Numbered from the stretch's first letter, positions 45,527 to 54,948 are shown. The stretch is DNA of 64,000 bases from Streptomyces sp. CB01373 (GCF_002803075.1 NZ_NNBK01000002.1:186001-250000); one strand, 5' to 3'. Translations and numbers: made by a program. Notes: generated by a model not told the origin, from the letters alone.

Positions 45527-46669
45527 ATGCCCACGCCCGAGTCCCCCCTCCAGATCGGCCCGCACACCGTCCAGCCGCCCGTGGTGCTGGCCCCCATGGC
45601 CGGTATCACCAACGCGCCCTTCCGCACCCTGTGCCGGGAGTTCAGCCAGGGCAAGGGCCTGTACGTCAGCGAGATGATCACGACCCGGGCGCTGGTCGAG
45701 CGCAACGACAAGACCATGCAGCTCATCAGGTTCGACGCGAGCGAGCGCCCGCGCTCGATCCAGCTGTACGGCGTGGACCCGGCCACCGTCGGCAAGGCCG
45801 TCCGCATGATCGCGGAGGAGGACCTCGCCGACCACATCGACCTCAACTTCGGCTGCCCGGTGCCCAAGGTGACCCGCAAGGGCGGCGGCTCGGCCCTCCC
45901 CTACAAGCGCAACCTGCTCCGGGCGATCCTGCGCGAGGCGGTCAGCGGGGCCGGCGACCTGCCGGTCACGATGAAGATGCGCAAGGGCATCGACGACGAC
46001 CACATCACCTACCTGGACGCCGGAAGGATCGCGGTCGAGGAGGGCGTGACGGCGATCGCGCTGCACGGCCGCACGGCCGCCCAGCACTACGGCGGCACGG
46101 CGGACTGGGACGCCATCGCGCGCCTGAAGGAGCACGTGCCCGAGATCCCGGTGCTCGGAAACGGCGACATCTGGTCGGCCGAGGACGCGCTGCGGATGGT
46201 GCGGGAGACCGGCTGCGACGGTGTGGTCGTGGGCCGCGGCTGCCTGGGCCGGCCGTGGCTGTTCGCCGACCTGGTGGCGGCGTTCGAGGGGCGGGTCCAG
46301 GACCTGGCCCGGCCGTCCCTGCGCGAGGTCGCCGACGTCATGGTCCGGCACGCCACGCTGCTCGGCGAGTGGATCGGCGACGAGTCGCGCGGTGTGATCG
46401 ACTTCCGCAAGCACGTCGCCTGGTACCTGAAGGGCTTCGCGGTCGGCTCCGAGATGCGCAAGCGGCTGGCGGTCACCTCCTCGCTGGAGGCACTGCGCGC
46501 CGGCCTCGACGAGCTGGACCTCGACCAGCCCTGGCCGGCCGGCGCCGACGGGCCCCGCGGCCGTACCTCCGGCAACAACCGGGTGGTACTGCCGGACGGC
46601 TGGCTGAAGGACCCCTACGACTGCGCGGGCGTCGGCGAGGACGCCGAACTGGACACCTCGGGCGGCTGA
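45527..46669 (+). CDS. dusB: tRNA-dihydrouridine synthase B-type
   Basis: A 380-residue FMN enzyme reducing uridines in tRNA. APMAGITNAPFR is the family start, DLNFGCPVPKVTRKGGGSAL holds the catalytic Cys, and VVGRGCLGRPWLF binds the flavin. ATG 45527 is chosen, with GGGGGA immediately before it. The C-terminal 50 residues are an actinomycete-type extension. Confidence 0.94.
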   Translation: MPTPESPLQIGPHTVQPPVVLAPMAGITNAPFRTLCREFSQGKGLYVSEMITTRALVERNDKTMQLIRFDASERPRSIQLYGVDPATVGKAVRMIAEEDLADHIDLNFGCPVPKVTRKGGGSALPYKRNLLRAILREAVSGAGDLPVTMKMRKGIDDDHITYLDAGRIAVEEGVTAIALHGRTAAQHYGGTADWDAIARLKEHVPEIPVLGNGDIWSAEDALRMVRETGCDGVVVGRGCLGRPWLFADLVAAFEGRVQDLARPSLREVADVMVRHATLLGEWIGDESRGVIDFRKHVAWYLKGFAVGSEMRKRLAVTSSLEALRAGLDELDLDQPWPAGADGPRGRTSGNNRVVLPDGWLKDPYDCAGVGEDAELDTSGG

Positions 46670-46686
46670 GGCGTTCCGGCTCCCGC

Positions 46687-46726
46687 GCCGACGGCGGGCC
46701 GGGAACGGACCCCGCCCGCCGTCGGC
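46687..46726. terminator. Hairpin between convergent dusB and sulfatase
   Basis: GCCGACGGCGGG (46687-46698) pairs perfectly with CCCGCCGTCGGC (46715-46726); 16-base loop. Confidence 0.7.
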
Positions 46727-46733
46727 CCGACGG

Positions 46734-49064
46734 TCAGCCCTTCGACGGGTGCGGTGTGGAGCCGTACGCCGTCAGGAAGCGGTCGCGGAAGTCGCTCATC
46801 TTCCACACCGGGGCGTCGTGGTCGGGGCGCAGGCCCTCCGTCCAGCCCCAGTCGGCGATCTTGTCCAGGACCTTCGGGTCCTTCGCGATGATCGAGCAGG
46901 GCACGTCACGGCTGGCGTGGTCGCCGCTGACCCGGGCGTTGGGCTGGTGGTCGCCGAGGACCACGAGCACGGTGTCGTCCTTGCCGTAGCGCTCCATCCA
47001 CTGGGTGAGCGCGGTCAGCGAGTACTCGACCGACTTCCCGTATTCCTCGCTGGAGCGGGTGGAGCTGGTGAGGACGTCGGCCGGCCTGTTGCCGGCCGCC
47101 TCGATGCCCTTGTAGACCGAGCCGTCGCCGAGCTGGTCCCAGTCGACCATCTCCGGCACCGGCGCCCAGGGCTGGTGGCTGGAGGTCAGGATGACGAACG
47201 AGGTCAGCGGCTTGTCGCGCTTCTTGCCGTGCTCCAGACGCTGGAAGGCCTCCAGCGCGTACTGGTCGGGCATGGTCGACCAGCTGAACTTGGGCCCCTC
47301 GTAGCCCATCTGGAAGGCGTTGTAGACCTTGTCCAGGCCGTACCACTTCGATTCCGGCCAGCCCTTCTGCACGCCCGGCATGACGCCGACCGTGTCCCAG
47401 GCCCCGGTCTTCTTGAACGCCTCGGTCAGGGTCAGGTGGTCGCCGGAGGTCACCGTGCGGTAGCGGTTCTGGTTGTCGACCCACAGGCCCGACATGAACG
47501 TGGAGTGGCCGAGCCAGCTGCCACCGCCGTACGTCGCCGACGTCAGCCAGCCGGTCCTGGCATGGAAGCCCGCGTCGGCGAGGGCCCGCGTGCTGGTTTC
47601 GAGGGTCTTGTTGACGCCCGGCGCCGGGATCGGGTCCTCGATCGCGCTGCGGCCGTAGCTCTCGATGAACGTGAAGATCATGTCCTTGCCGCGCAGGTCC
47701 GGTACGAGCTCGCCGGCCGGGGTCCCGCCGAACTGGTCGGCCTCCGCCGTCCTCGCGAAGTCCCGCTCGTCCCGGATCGTGGTGCGCAGCGCCTGGTCGT
47801 GGTACTTGACCATGGCGACCGTGTGCTGGGAGGCCACCGGGACGCCGGAGATCTGGATGTCCAGGGCCATGCACGTCATCCACACCACGCTGGCGAACAG
47901 CAGTCCGCGCGTCGAGCGGGCCTTGTCGCGGGCCAGGAGGTCACCGAGGCGCACGACCGCGAGGGCCATCACGGCGAGCACCGCCAGGACGAGGAGGACG
48001 ACCCCGGCGGCGGCGAGCAGCGCCGCGGTCCCGCCGAGGGTGTCCGCGAGGTACGACTGCGCGTCGTCCAGCAGCTCCCAGTCGAGGACCACGTTGAAGC
48101 TGCGGCCCAGGTACTGGTTGAACTCGATGTCCGTCAGGTTCAGCACGGTCAGCACGCCGAGCGCCAGCCCGCCGAGCACCGCCACGGCCACCCGCGGCCG
48201 ACGCGGCAGCACGAGCAGCACGGCCCCCAGGAGCAGCGCCTCCACCGGCAGCCGCGTGAACGCCGCGACCTGGAACTGCGCCTCCTTGTTCGGCAGCAGA
48301 AGCGCGGCGGCGACGAGCAGGAGCGCGAGCAGGGTGACCCCGTGGGACACCCGGCGCGCGGCCACGGGATGCGCCCCCCGCCAACTGCGCCAGCCCTTGC
48401 GAAGCTGCCAGGGCCGTATCGCCGTGGCCTTGGCGGGCTCGTCGGCCTGGTCGCGCTCGGCGGGGGGCTCGGTGGGCTGGGCGCCCTGGGCGGTGGGCTC
48501 GTCGGGTTCGGCGGCGGCCTTGGCGGGCTCGTCGGCCTGGTCGTGCTCGGCGGGGGGCTCGGTGGGCTGGTCGCTCTTGGCGGCGCGCTCGCCGGTGTCG
48601 TCGGTCTTGGCGTCGGGTTCGGCGGCGGGTTTGGCGGCGGTCTCGGCAGGCTCGGCGGCGGCCTCGTTGGTCTTGGAGGCGGGCTCGGCGCCCTCGTCGC
48701 GTTCGGCGGCCTGGTCGCCCTTGGCGGCGCGCTCGTCGGTCTCGGCGGCGGCCTCGCTGGAGGCTTCGGCGTCGGCGGTGGCGGCCCCGTCGGCAGCGGG
48801 TTTCCCCTCCTCGGTCTCGGACGCCGCCGGGGGCTCGTCGTCCCCGGGAGTCCCCCTGCCGGCGGGCGCGCCTGAGCCCGGCTCGGCGCCCGCGTCCGGC
48901 TCGCCAGCGCCCTCGGACTCCGCGCCCACGCCGGGCTCCGCCGGGTGCGAAGCGGCGGCCTCGCTCCCGCCCCCCTGCGACGCCGGTTCTCCGGCCGGGT
49001 CCGATGGTGTGCCCGAGTCCGATGGTGCACCCGATGACTGGCGTGTATCCGTGTGCTGAGGCAC
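46734..49064 (-). CDS. LtaS-like membrane sulfatase/phosphotransferase with disordered N-terminus
   Basis: A 776-residue protein. Residues 1-220 are Ala/Glu/Asp/Pro-rich, predicted disordered and cytoplasmic, with two copies of QPTEPPAExDQADEPAKA. About five hydrophobic helices follow (residues 240-420), then an extracellular alkaline-phosphatase-like sulfatase domain with FTFIESYG (metal Glu), GHSTFMSG (candidate nucleophile) and VLGDHQP (metal Asp-His). This is the architecture of LTA synthase-type phosphoglycerol transferases. GTG 49064 follows AAGGA at 7 bases. Likely role is cell-envelope polymer or lipid modification; exact substrate unknown. Confidence 0.85.
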   Translation of the reverse strand: MPQHTDTRQSSGAPSDSGTPSDPAGEPASQGGGSEAAASHPAEPGVGAESEGAGEPDAGAEPGSGAPAGRGTPGDDEPPAASETEEGKPAADGAATADAEASSEAAAETDERAAKGDQAAERDEGAEPASKTNEAAAEPAETAAKPAAEPDAKTDDTGERAAKSDQPTEPPAEHDQADEPAKAAAEPDEPTAQGAQPTEPPAERDQADEPAKATAIRPWQLRKGWRSWRGAHPVAARRVSHGVTLLALLLVAAALLLPNKEAQFQVAAFTRLPVEALLLGAVLLVLPRRPRVAVAVLGGLALGVLTVLNLTDIEFNQYLGRSFNVVLDWELLDDAQSYLADTLGGTAALLAAAGVVLLVLAVLAVMALAVVRLGDLLARDKARSTRGLLFASVVWMTCMALDIQISGVPVASQHTVAMVKYHDQALRTTIRDERDFARTAEADQFGGTPAGELVPDLRGKDMIFTFIESYGRSAIEDPIPAPGVNKTLETSTRALADAGFHARTGWLTSATYGGGSWLGHSTFMSGLWVDNQNRYRTVTSGDHLTLTEAFKKTGAWDTVGVMPGVQKGWPESKWYGLDKVYNAFQMGYEGPKFSWSTMPDQYALEAFQRLEHGKKRDKPLTSFVILTSSHQPWAPVPEMVDWDQLGDGSVYKGIEAAGNRPADVLTSSTRSSEEYGKSVEYSLTALTQWMERYGKDDTVLVVLGDHQPNARVSGDHASRDVPCSIIAKDPKVLDKIADWGWTEGLRPDHDAPVWKMSDFRDRFLTAYGSTPHPSKG
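48426..48570. repeat. 55-bp direct repeat inside the sulfatase N-terminus
   Basis: 48426-48480 and 48516-48570 are identical except one base (TCGCGCTCGG versus TCGTGCTCGG). They encode the two EPPAE-x-DQADEPAK copies. Surrounding GGCGGGCTCG/GGCGGCCTCG blocks suggest further slipped repeats, so tail length may vary among strains. Confidence 0.85.
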
Positions 49065-49589
49065 CCGAAGGTCCTTCCGTGCGCGGCGTCGCTGAGGAGG
49101 CGGGCCACGCGGGGGCCCGCCGCACACCCGTACGGCCAGGCCCTCATCCGTGTTCACAGGCGCCGGCAAACACCCGGCAAACGGCTCCCCGGCCACGGGG
49201 CCGGAGGTCGTCCGCATGGTGATATTCGAGCGCTTGTGGCAGCGTGATTCTCGCCACCCTTGATAAGGGTTGTGCTCAGATGAGCGGATCTTGAGCGGCT
49301 GCACTTCTCCAATGGGTGGCACTCAGTGCCATCCATTGATCGTTCATCGATCGAAAACAGACGTGACGAGAGCCGCTCATGTGAGCGGCTGGACGGGTCT
49401 GCGCGCGTTGATTCGTTCAAGAAGTGAAAACATCTGCACCCGACGGCTTGCCAAGCCTTGACTTTCGATCCGCTGGCGGACGACTGGTTACGGGCGCATG
49501 ACCCACAAGTGGACGTACCCATCGGCCTTTGATCTGGGTATGTTCCTGGCCGTCAGGGCAGCCACCGCGTCCTCGAGGAGTCGAGACCC
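49065..49589. promoter_or_regulatory. 525-bp divergent intergenic region with several palindromes
   Basis: Between the sulfatase and ppdK. It is AT-richer than its surroundings. TGGCACTCAGTGCCA (49317-49331) is a perfect palindrome; AGCCGCTCATGTGAGCGGCT (49371-49390) has 9-base perfect arms with a 2-base centre; TGAGCGG also occurs at about 49281 and 49292. CCTTGACTTTCG near 49456 holds a TTGACT -35-like box. No gene is seen. Confidence 0.6.
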
Positions 49590-52337
49590 GTGTCGGAAAA
49601 CAAAGATCTCCAGGTAGCCGATCGCGGCACCAGTGTTGACGGCGTGAAGTTTGTCTACGACTTCACCGAGGGCAACAAGGACCTCAAGGACCTGCTCGGC
49701 GGCAAGGGCGCGAACCTGGCCGAGATGACGAACCTGGGCCTTCCGGTCCCTCCGGGCTTCACGATCACCACCGAGGCCTGCAAGGTCTACCTCGACAGCG
49801 GCGAGGAGCCCGCGGCACTCCGTGACGAGGTGAGCGCGCACCTCGACGCGCTCGAGCAGAAGATGGGCAAGAAGCTCGGCCAGCTCGACGACCCCCTGCT
49901 GGTCTCCGTCCGCTCCGGCGCGAAGTTCTCCATGCCCGGCATGATGGACACCGTCCTGAACATCGGCCTCTCCGACAAGTCCGTGCAGGGCCTGGCCAAG
50001 CAGGCCGGCGACGAGCGGTTCGCCTGGGACTCCTACCGCCGCCTCATCCAGATGTTCGGCAAGACCGTGCTCGGCGTGGAGGGCGACCTCTTCGAGGACG
50101 CCCTCGACAAGGCCAAGGAGACCAAGAAGGTCACCGTCGACACCGAGCTCGAGGCCGCCGACCTGAAGAAGCTGGTCACCACCTTCAAGAAGATCGTCAA
50201 GAAGGAGGCCGGCCGCGACTTCCCGCAGGACCCGCGCGAGCAGATGGACCTCGCCATCAAGGCGGTCTTCGACTCCTGGAACGGCGAGCGCGCCAAGCTC
50301 TACCGCCGTCAGGAGCGCATCCCGCACGACCTCGGCACGGCCGTCAACATCTGCTCCATGGTGTTCGGCAACCTCGGCCCCGACTCGGGCACCGGCGTCG
50401 CCTTCACCCGTGACCCCGCCTCCGGGCAGCAGGGCGTCTACGGCGACTACCTGCAGAACGCGCAGGGCGAGGACGTGGTCGCGGGCATCCGCAACACCGT
50501 CCCGCTGGCGGAGCTGGAACGGATCGACAAGAAGTCGTACGACCGGCTGATGCAGATCATGGAGACGCTGGAGAACCACTACAAGGATCTCTGCGACATC
50601 GAGTTCACCATCGAGCGCGGCCGGCTCTGGATGCTGCAGACCCGCGTCGGCAAGCGCACCGCCGGTGCCGCGTTCCGCATCGCCACCCAGCTCGTCGACC
50701 AGGGCCTGATCGACGAGGCCGAGGCCCTGAAGCGGGTCAACGGGGCCCAGCTCGCGCAGCTGATGTTCCCGCGGTTCGACGAGGAGGCCAAGGTCGAGCA
50801 GGTCGCCCGCGGCATCGCCGCCTCCCCGGGCGCGGCGGTCGGCAAGGCGGTCTTCGACTCGTACACCGCCGTCAAGTGGTCCCGCTCGGGCGAGAAGGTC
50901 ATCCTGGTCCGCCGGGAGACCAACCCCGACGACCTGGACGGCATGATCGCGGCCGAGGGCATCCTGACCTCCCGCGGCGGCAAGACCTCCCACGCGGCCG
51001 TCGTCGCCCGGGGCATGGGCAAGACGTGCGTCTGCGGCGCGGAGGACCTGGAGGTCGACACCAAGCGCCGCCGGATGACGGTCCCCGGCGGGCACGTCGT
51101 CGAGGAGGGCGACGTGATCTCCATCGACGGCTCCACGGGCAAGGTGTACCTGGGCGAGGTCCCGGTCGTCCCGCCCCCGGTCGTCGAGTACTTCGAGGGC
51201 CGGATGCACCCGGGCGCCGACGACGCGGACGAACTCGTCGAGGCGGTCCACCGGATGATGGCCTTCGCCGACCGCAAGCGCCGCCTGCGGGTGCGCGCCA
51301 ACGCCGACAACGCCGAGGACGCGCTGCGTGCCCGCCGCTTCGGCGCCCAGGGCATCGGTCTGTGCCGCACCGAGCACATGTTCCTCGGCGACCGCCGCGA
51401 GCTGGTGGAGCGGCTGATCCTGGCGGACACCCAGGCCGAGCGCGAGGAGTCCCTCAAGCAGCTCCTGCCGCTCCAGAAGCAGGACTTCGTGGAGCTGTTC
51501 GAGGCCATGGACGGCCTGCCGGTCACGGTCCGCCTGCTCGACCCGCCGCTGCACGAGTTCCTGCCCGACATCACCGAGCTGTCGGTGCGCGTGGCTCTCG
51601 CCGAGTCCCGGCAGGAGCCGCACGAGAACGAGCTGCGCCTGCTCCAGGCCGTGCACCGCCTGCACGAGCAGAACCCGATGCTCGGACTGCGCGGCGTACG
51701 CCTCGGACTGGTCATCCCCGGCCTGTTCACCATGCAGGTCCGCGCCATCGCCGAGGCCGCCGCCGAGCGCAGGGCCGCCAAGGGCGACCCGCGCGCCGAG
51801 ATCATGATCCCGCTGGTGGGCACCGTCCAGGAGCTGGAGATCGTCCGCGAGGAGGCCGACCAGGTCATCGCCGAGGTCGAGGAGGCGACCGGCACACGGC
51901 TCAAGCTCGCGATCGGCACGATGATCGAGCTGCCGCGGGCCGCGCTGACCGCCGGCCAGATCGCCGAGGCCGCCCAGTTCTTCTCCTTCGGCACGAACGA
52001 CCTGACCCAGACGGTGTGGGGCTTCAGCCGCGACGACGTCGAGGCGTCGTTCTTCACCGCCTACCTGGAGAAGGGCATCTTCGGGGTGTCGCCGTTCGAG
52101 ACGATCGACCGGGACGGCGTCGGCTCCCTGGTGAAGTCCGCCGTCCAGGCCGGCCGGGCCACCCGCCCGGACCTCAAGCTCGGCGTCTGCGGCGAGCACG
52201 GCGGCGACCCCGAGTCCGTGCACTTCTTCCACGAGGTGGGCCTGGACTACGTCTCCTGCTCCCCCTTCCGCATCCCGGTGGCACGCCTGGAGGCCGGCCG
52301 GGCCTCGGTCGAGGCGGAGGGCAGCGACCACCGGTAA
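49590..52337 (+). CDS. ppdK: Pyruvate, phosphate dikinase
   Basis: A 915-residue enzyme interconverting pyruvate, ATP and phosphate with PEP, AMP and PPi. The N-terminal ATP-grasp domain contains LLGGKGANLAEM and SVRSGAKFSMPGMMDT; the swivelling His domain has GGKTSHAAVVARGMG (His468); the C-terminal PEP/pyruvate barrel has GLCRTEHMF and GVCGEHGG. GTG 49590 lies 9 bases after GAGGAG. It stands alone with two terminators behind it, and a palindrome-rich region ahead that suggests specific control of gluconeogenesis. Confidence 0.97.
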   Translation: MSENKDLQVADRGTSVDGVKFVYDFTEGNKDLKDLLGGKGANLAEMTNLGLPVPPGFTITTEACKVYLDSGEEPAALRDEVSAHLDALEQKMGKKLGQLDDPLLVSVRSGAKFSMPGMMDTVLNIGLSDKSVQGLAKQAGDERFAWDSYRRLIQMFGKTVLGVEGDLFEDALDKAKETKKVTVDTELEAADLKKLVTTFKKIVKKEAGRDFPQDPREQMDLAIKAVFDSWNGERAKLYRRQERIPHDLGTAVNICSMVFGNLGPDSGTGVAFTRDPASGQQGVYGDYLQNAQGEDVVAGIRNTVPLAELERIDKKSYDRLMQIMETLENHYKDLCDIEFTIERGRLWMLQTRVGKRTAGAAFRIATQLVDQGLIDEAEALKRVNGAQLAQLMFPRFDEEAKVEQVARGIAASPGAAVGKAVFDSYTAVKWSRSGEKVILVRRETNPDDLDGMIAAEGILTSRGGKTSHAAVVARGMGKTCVCGAEDLEVDTKRRRMTVPGGHVVEEGDVISIDGSTGKVYLGEVPVVPPPVVEYFEGRMHPGADDADELVEAVHRMMAFADRKRRLRVRANADNAEDALRARRFGAQGIGLCRTEHMFLGDRRELVERLILADTQAEREESLKQLLPLQKQDFVELFEAMDGLPVTVRLLDPPLHEFLPDITELSVRVALAESRQEPHENELRLLQAVHRLHEQNPMLGLRGVRLGLVIPGLFTMQVRAIAEAAAERRAAKGDPRAEIMIPLVGTVQELEIVREEADQVIAEVEEATGTRLKLAIGTMIELPRAALTAGQIAEAAQFFSFGTNDLTQTVWGFSRDDVEASFFTAYLEKGIFGVSPFETIDRDGVGSLVKSAVQAGRATRPDLKLGVCGEHGGDPESVHFFHEVGLDYVSCSPFRIPVARLEAGRASVEAEGSDHR

Positions 52338-52343
52338 CAGACC

Positions 52344-52399
52344 CCGGAGTCCTCGTCGTGGTCCCCGACCCTCACTACCGATTACGACGAGGACTCCGG
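52344..52399 (+). terminator. 16-bp stem after ppdK
   Basis: CCGGAGTCCTCGTCGT (52344-52359) pairs perfectly with 52384-52399 around a 24-base loop, starting 6 bases after the stop. Confidence 0.75.
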
Positions 52400-52411
52400 T
52401 CCATAAAGAGG

Positions 52412-52446
52412 AGGGGCGGCGTCCCGTGCGGGGACGCCGCCCCTTT
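52412..52446 (+). terminator. Second ppdK terminator with T-run
   Basis: A 13-14 bp stem GGGGCGGCGTCCC (52413-52425) with 52431-52443, loop GTGCG, followed by TTTC. It is a classical intrinsic terminator. Confidence 0.8.
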
Positions 52447-52507
52447 CCCACGTCACAGCACACGGCAGCGCGCACGGCCCGTGGACCTCAAAAGTCCCTC
52501 AGATACG

Positions 52508-52536
52508 TGGACTGCCCACGCATCCCTGCCTAGGGT
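52508..52536 (+). promoter_or_regulatory. Promoter of the TauE/SafE gene, probably leaderless
   Basis: TGGACT (52508-52513), 17 bases, TAGGGT (52531-52536). The ATG at 52544 is only 7 bases further, so the mRNA would begin at or near the start codon; no ribosome site is present. Confidence 0.6.
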
Positions 52537-52543
52537 CGCGATC

Positions 52544-53326
52544 ATGCCCGACATATCGCTGACCGTGGTCGTCCTCCTGTGCCTCGCCGCCTTCGCGGCC
52601 GGGTGGATCGACGCCGTGGTCGGCGGGGGTGGTCTCCTGCTGCTGCCGGCGCTGCTGCTGGGACTGCCCGGCGGCACCCCGGCCGCCGCCGCGCTCGGCA
52701 CCAACAAGGCGGTCGCCATCGTCGGCACGACCGGCGCGGCCGTCACCTACGTCCGCCGGGCACCCGTGGACGTCCGCACCGCCGTCCGCATCGGGCTGGC
52801 CGCGCTCGCCGGGTCCTCCGCCGGGGCGTTCTTCGCGGCCGGGATGAGCACCGAGGTGCTCAAGCCAGTGATCATGGTGGTGCTGCTCGGCGTGGGAACC
52901 TTCGTGATCCTGCGCCCCTCGTTCGGCACCGCCCCGTCGTCCGGTCCGGCCACTCGCCGCCGGATCCTCGCGGCGATCGGCCTCGCGGGCCTCGGTATCG
53001 GCTTCTACGACGGACTCATCGGCCCCGGCACCGGCACGTTCCTCGTCCTGGCCCTGACCGCCGTGCTCCACCTGGATCTGGTGACCGCCTCCGCCACCGC
53101 GAAGATCGTCAACTGCTGCACCAACGCGGGAGCCCTGGCCACCTTCGCCTGGCAGGGCGCCATCCTGTGGCAACTGGCGGCGGTGCTGGCCGTGTTCAAC
53201 CTGGCGGGTGGCGCGCTGGGCGCCCACACCGCGTTGAAGAAGGGCAGCGGCTTCGTCCGGATCGTGCTGCTGACGGTGGTGTTCGCCCTGGTGGCGAACA
53301 TGGCCTACCAGCAATGGGTGGCGTAG
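52544..53326 (+). CDS. TauE/SafE family membrane transporter
   Basis: A 260-residue protein with eight hydrophobic segments and the duplicated GGGGLLLLPALLL / GPGTGTFLVLAL motif of the family, which exports sulfur compounds or organic anions. No partner gene is adjacent. ATG 52544 appears leaderless. Confidence 0.88.
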   Translation: MPDISLTVVVLLCLAAFAAGWIDAVVGGGGLLLLPALLLGLPGGTPAAAALGTNKAVAIVGTTGAAVTYVRRAPVDVRTAVRIGLAALAGSSAGAFFAAGMSTEVLKPVIMVVLLGVGTFVILRPSFGTAPSSGPATRRRILAAIGLAGLGIGFYDGLIGPGTGTFLVLALTAVLHLDLVTASATAKIVNCCTNAGALATFAWQGAILWQLAAVLAVFNLAGGALGAHTALKKGSGFVRIVLLTVVFALVANMAYQQWVA

Positions 53327-53359
53327 GCGGCGCCGCAGCGGCGGGCGCTGGAGTCGATG

Positions 53360-53377
53360 TGTACTACGCTCGGTACA
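53360..53377. promoter_or_regulatory. Inverted repeat before vapB
   Basis: TGTAC-N8-GTACA ends at the first base of the vapB ATG, a likely autoregulatory site for the antitoxin-toxin complex. Confidence 0.5.
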
Positions 53378-53637
53378 TGACTCTCAAGCGGACCAATGTG
53401 TATGCCGACGCCGAGGATCTGGCGATCATCAAGGAAGCCGCGGAGCGGAAAGGGATCTCCGAGGCGGAGATAATCCGTCGGGCGATCCATCTCGCCGCGC
53501 TGTCGGAGCGCACCTGGGACGAGCCGTTCGTGACGCGCAAGTTCCGAAGTGGCGGCGCGCCGATCGACAAGCAGGCGGTTCGGGACGCTGTCGCCGAGGG
53601 AGTTGTGCGCAGGCGGGAAAGGGACGCTGAAGCGTGA
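53377..53637 (+). CDS. vapB: Ribbon-helix-helix antitoxin (VapB-like)
   Basis: An 86-residue protein. MTLKRTNVYADAEDLAIIKE is an RHH beta strand plus helix, and KGISEAEIIRRAIHLAA the second helix; the C-terminal part (FVTRKFRSGGAPIDKQAVRD) would wrap the toxin. The stop overlaps the toxin GTG (GTGA). It has a perfect short dyad at its start. Confidence 0.9.
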   Translation: MTLKRTNVYADAEDLAIIKEAAERKGISEAEIIRRAIHLAALSERTWDEPFVTRKFRSGGAPIDKQAVRDAVAEGVVRRRERDAEA

Positions 53638-54068
53638 TCGTCGTCGCTGACACCTGCGCTGTTCTCGCCGCCTACGACGAGGACAACCCGGACTCGGACG
53701 GCTGTGCGCACGCACTGGGCGCGGCGGGCCTCGTTGTGGTGTCACCACTCGTCGTGGCCGAACTCGACCACATGGGGACCCGCCTCTTCGGCAGAGCCGC
53801 CGCGCGCAGCATCCTCGCCGATCTGCGCAGCCGAGCCAGGATCCTGCGTGCCGTGGTCCCCGAGGTCGGGCCGGAAGTCCTCGACCGGGCGGAGGTAATC
53901 CGGGACCGCTACTGCGATCTCGACCTCGATCTCGCCGACGCGGTGAACGTCGTCCTCGCCGATGTCTACTCCACCGAGATGATCCTGACCACGGATCGGA
54001 GGGACTTCCGCGCAGTGCGGCCGCTCGGCAAGTTCAAGGCGTTCAAGCTGCTGCCCGACGATGCCTGA
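53634..54068 (+). CDS. vapC: PIN-domain toxin (VapC-like)
   Basis: A 144-residue PIN ribonuclease. The acidic residues are Asp6 (VVADTCAV), Glu43 (LVVAELDHM), and two Asp in DLDLADAVNVVLA and TTDRRDF, so the active site looks complete. Translationally coupled to vapB by a 4-base overlap. Likely an intact type II toxin. Confidence 0.9.
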   Translation: MIVVADTCAVLAAYDEDNPDSDGCAHALGAAGLVVVSPLVVAELDHMGTRLFGRAAARSILADLRSRARILRAVVPEVGPEVLDRAEVIRDRYCDLDLDLADAVNVVLADVYSTEMILTTDRRDFRAVRPLGKFKAFKLLPDDA

Positions 54069-54158
54069 GCGGTCTTCGGCGGTCAGGGGCCGAGGCGTGG
54101 CCCAGTACGCGGCCACCCGTACCGGGTCGTGTCCGGAAACCGTCCTGAGGGCGACGGT

Positions 54159-54776
54159 TCAGTGGCTGCCGGTCAGGTGGGCGAAGACGACCACGTTGCC
54201 CTTGTACCCCGTGGTCCTCGAATAGCCGCCGCCGCAGGTGATGACGCGCAGTTCCGGGCGCTTGGCGACGCCGTAGACCTTCTCGTCGGGGAAGTCCCTG
54301 GCCTCGTAGACCTCGATGGCGTCCACGGTGAAGACGGCGATCCCGCCGTCGCGGCGGTCCACCTCGATGGTGCTGCCCTTCTTCAGGGCGCCGAGGTTGT
54401 AGAAGACGGCGGGTCCCTGGGCGTTGTCGACATGGCCGGCGACGATCGCGGTGCCCCGCTCGCCGGGGGTGGTGCCCGCCTCGTACCAGCCGGCCAGGTT
54501 CTTGTCGCCGGCGGGCGGGACGTCGAGGCTGCCGGACTTCGTCAGACCGAGGCCGGTCAGCGGGGCGTCGATCCGGATGGACGGGATGCGGATTCGCATG
54601 GGCGGGGACGGCGGCAGCGCGGGGGCGGCGCGCGCTTCCTCACCGGGGTCGAACACGCCCTGAGCCGCACCGGGCTGGGGCGGGGCGTGCGTCTCGGCGC
54701 CGCTGTACAGCAGCCACACGCCGGAGCAGAAGGCGACCACGGTGACGGTCGCTATCGCGGTGTTGCCTATGCGCAT
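54159..54776 (-). CDS. Class F sortase
   Basis: A 205-residue membrane-anchored transpeptidase. One N-terminal hydrophobic helix (IATVTVVAFCSGVWLLY), a Pro-rich linker, then the sortase barrel: AGHVDNAQGPAVFYNLG (catalytic His), LRVITCGGGYSRTTGY (catalytic Cys, then Arg). ATG 54776 follows AGAAGGG at 8 bases. It follows the exported protein at 54949-55494 on the same strand, a probable substrate or partner. Confidence 0.9.
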   Translation of the reverse strand: MRIGNTAIATVTVVAFCSGVWLLYSGAETHAPPQPGAAQGVFDPGEEARAAPALPPSPPMRIRIPSIRIDAPLTGLGLTKSGSLDVPPAGDKNLAGWYEAGTTPGERGTAIVAGHVDNAQGPAVFYNLGALKKGSTIEVDRRDGGIAVFTVDAIEVYEARDFPDEKVYGVAKRPELRVITCGGGYSRTTGYKGNVVVFAHLTGSH

Positions 54777-54948
54777 GGGGACGACCCTTCTCGGAACCCC
54801 GCGGGCTTCCTTCCGGCCCCCTTCAGGCCCCTTCCGGGGCCCCTCCCGGACTCGGTGCCCCGCACCCCCCTCCGGGGCGCGAGGGGCGTCGCACCCGGAG
54901 GGGGGAGGGGACGTGCGGTACTGGCGGACGGACAGCGGAGGGTGTCCG

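Noticed and set aside
49488..52475. A 995-codon open frame on the strand opposite ppdK
   Set aside because: It is a mirror of the high-GC codon bias of ppdK, has no recognisable domain and no ribosome site. The same holds for 1873-4791 minus and other long antisense frames.
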